This document shows positions 27,208 to 27,233 of a stretch of 27,233 bases of DNA, piece after piece. A model generated the notes under the pieces. That model made no database searches and was not told the origin of the DNA. It saw only the letters and a list, made by a program, of their open reading frames with translations. Made by a program: the position numbers and the translations under genes. Every line of letters begins with the position of its first letter. The first letter of the stretch is position 1. The DNA comes from a virus, in the IMG/VR virus record IMGVR_UViG_3300022723_000079, positions 1-27,233 of that record; one strand, given 5' to 3'.

Positions 27208-27233
27208 ATCTTTCTGTGAGTGGCCGTCCACCG

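Noticed and set aside
1-27233. Mu-type transposable phage
   Set aside because: Tail and capsid genes are Mu-like, but no transposase, MuB or Mor/C gene is present. The early region is lambda-like with primase, helicase and a repressor/Cro switch.
1-27233. tRNA, rRNA or insertion sequences
   Set aside because: No cloverleaf-like gene-free stretch, rRNA motif or transposase frame was seen in the gaps.

Overview
The window is most of a temperate tailed-phage genome (a prophage or phage contig) from an alphaproteobacterium, probably a member of the Hyphomicrobiales. The evidence for the host is a high-GC sequence, a GcrA-like helix-turn-helix protein, and several families typical of alphaproteobacterial prophages. 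Almost everything is read from the minus strand, so the genome runs from right (early) to left (late). The window is cut at both ends. I see no integrase, transposase, recognised lysis gene, baseplate or tail fibre.

Right end (about 25.3-27.2 kb) is the immunity region. A Cro-like gene on the minus strand diverges from an S24/LexA-fold repressor on the plus strand (25750-26355). A second 201-residue repressor of the same family faces it from the minus strand with a 2-nt gap (26358-26963). Both lack recognisable parts of the autocleavage dyad. From the Cro-like gene leftward, an early operon runs to about 18.3 kb. Eleven of its genes are linked by ten successive 4-nt stop/start overlaps. It encodes two DNA methyltransferase-like proteins, a DUF1937 nucleotide-processing-like protein, a DUF5131 radical-SAM-like protein, a GcrA-like regulator and several small unknown proteins.

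Middle (about 13-18.3 kb) is replication and the early/late switch. A CHC2/Toprim primase and a DUF5906 SF3 helicase are followed by a 340-bp gene-free stretch with nine exact GTCCCA/TGGGAC hexamers, which is a candidate iteron origin. Next come a 183-residue conserved phage protein, a plus-strand membrane protein (moron-like), a strong minus-strand terminator and strong inverted repeats ahead of the late genes. A dispersed 46-bp repeat occurs four times in the early half, always in the same orientation.

Left half (1-13.9 kb) is the late operon. It pairs a lambda-type head and packaging module (Nu1-like and GpA-like terminase, gpW, lambda-type portal, U35 protease, FII-like joiner) with a capsid protein, a DUF2190 cement protein and a Mu-type contractile tail (terminator, DUF2635, sheath, tube, frameshifted gp41-type chaperones, tape measure, DNA-circularisation protein). 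The virus is therefore expected to be a myovirus-like mosaic.
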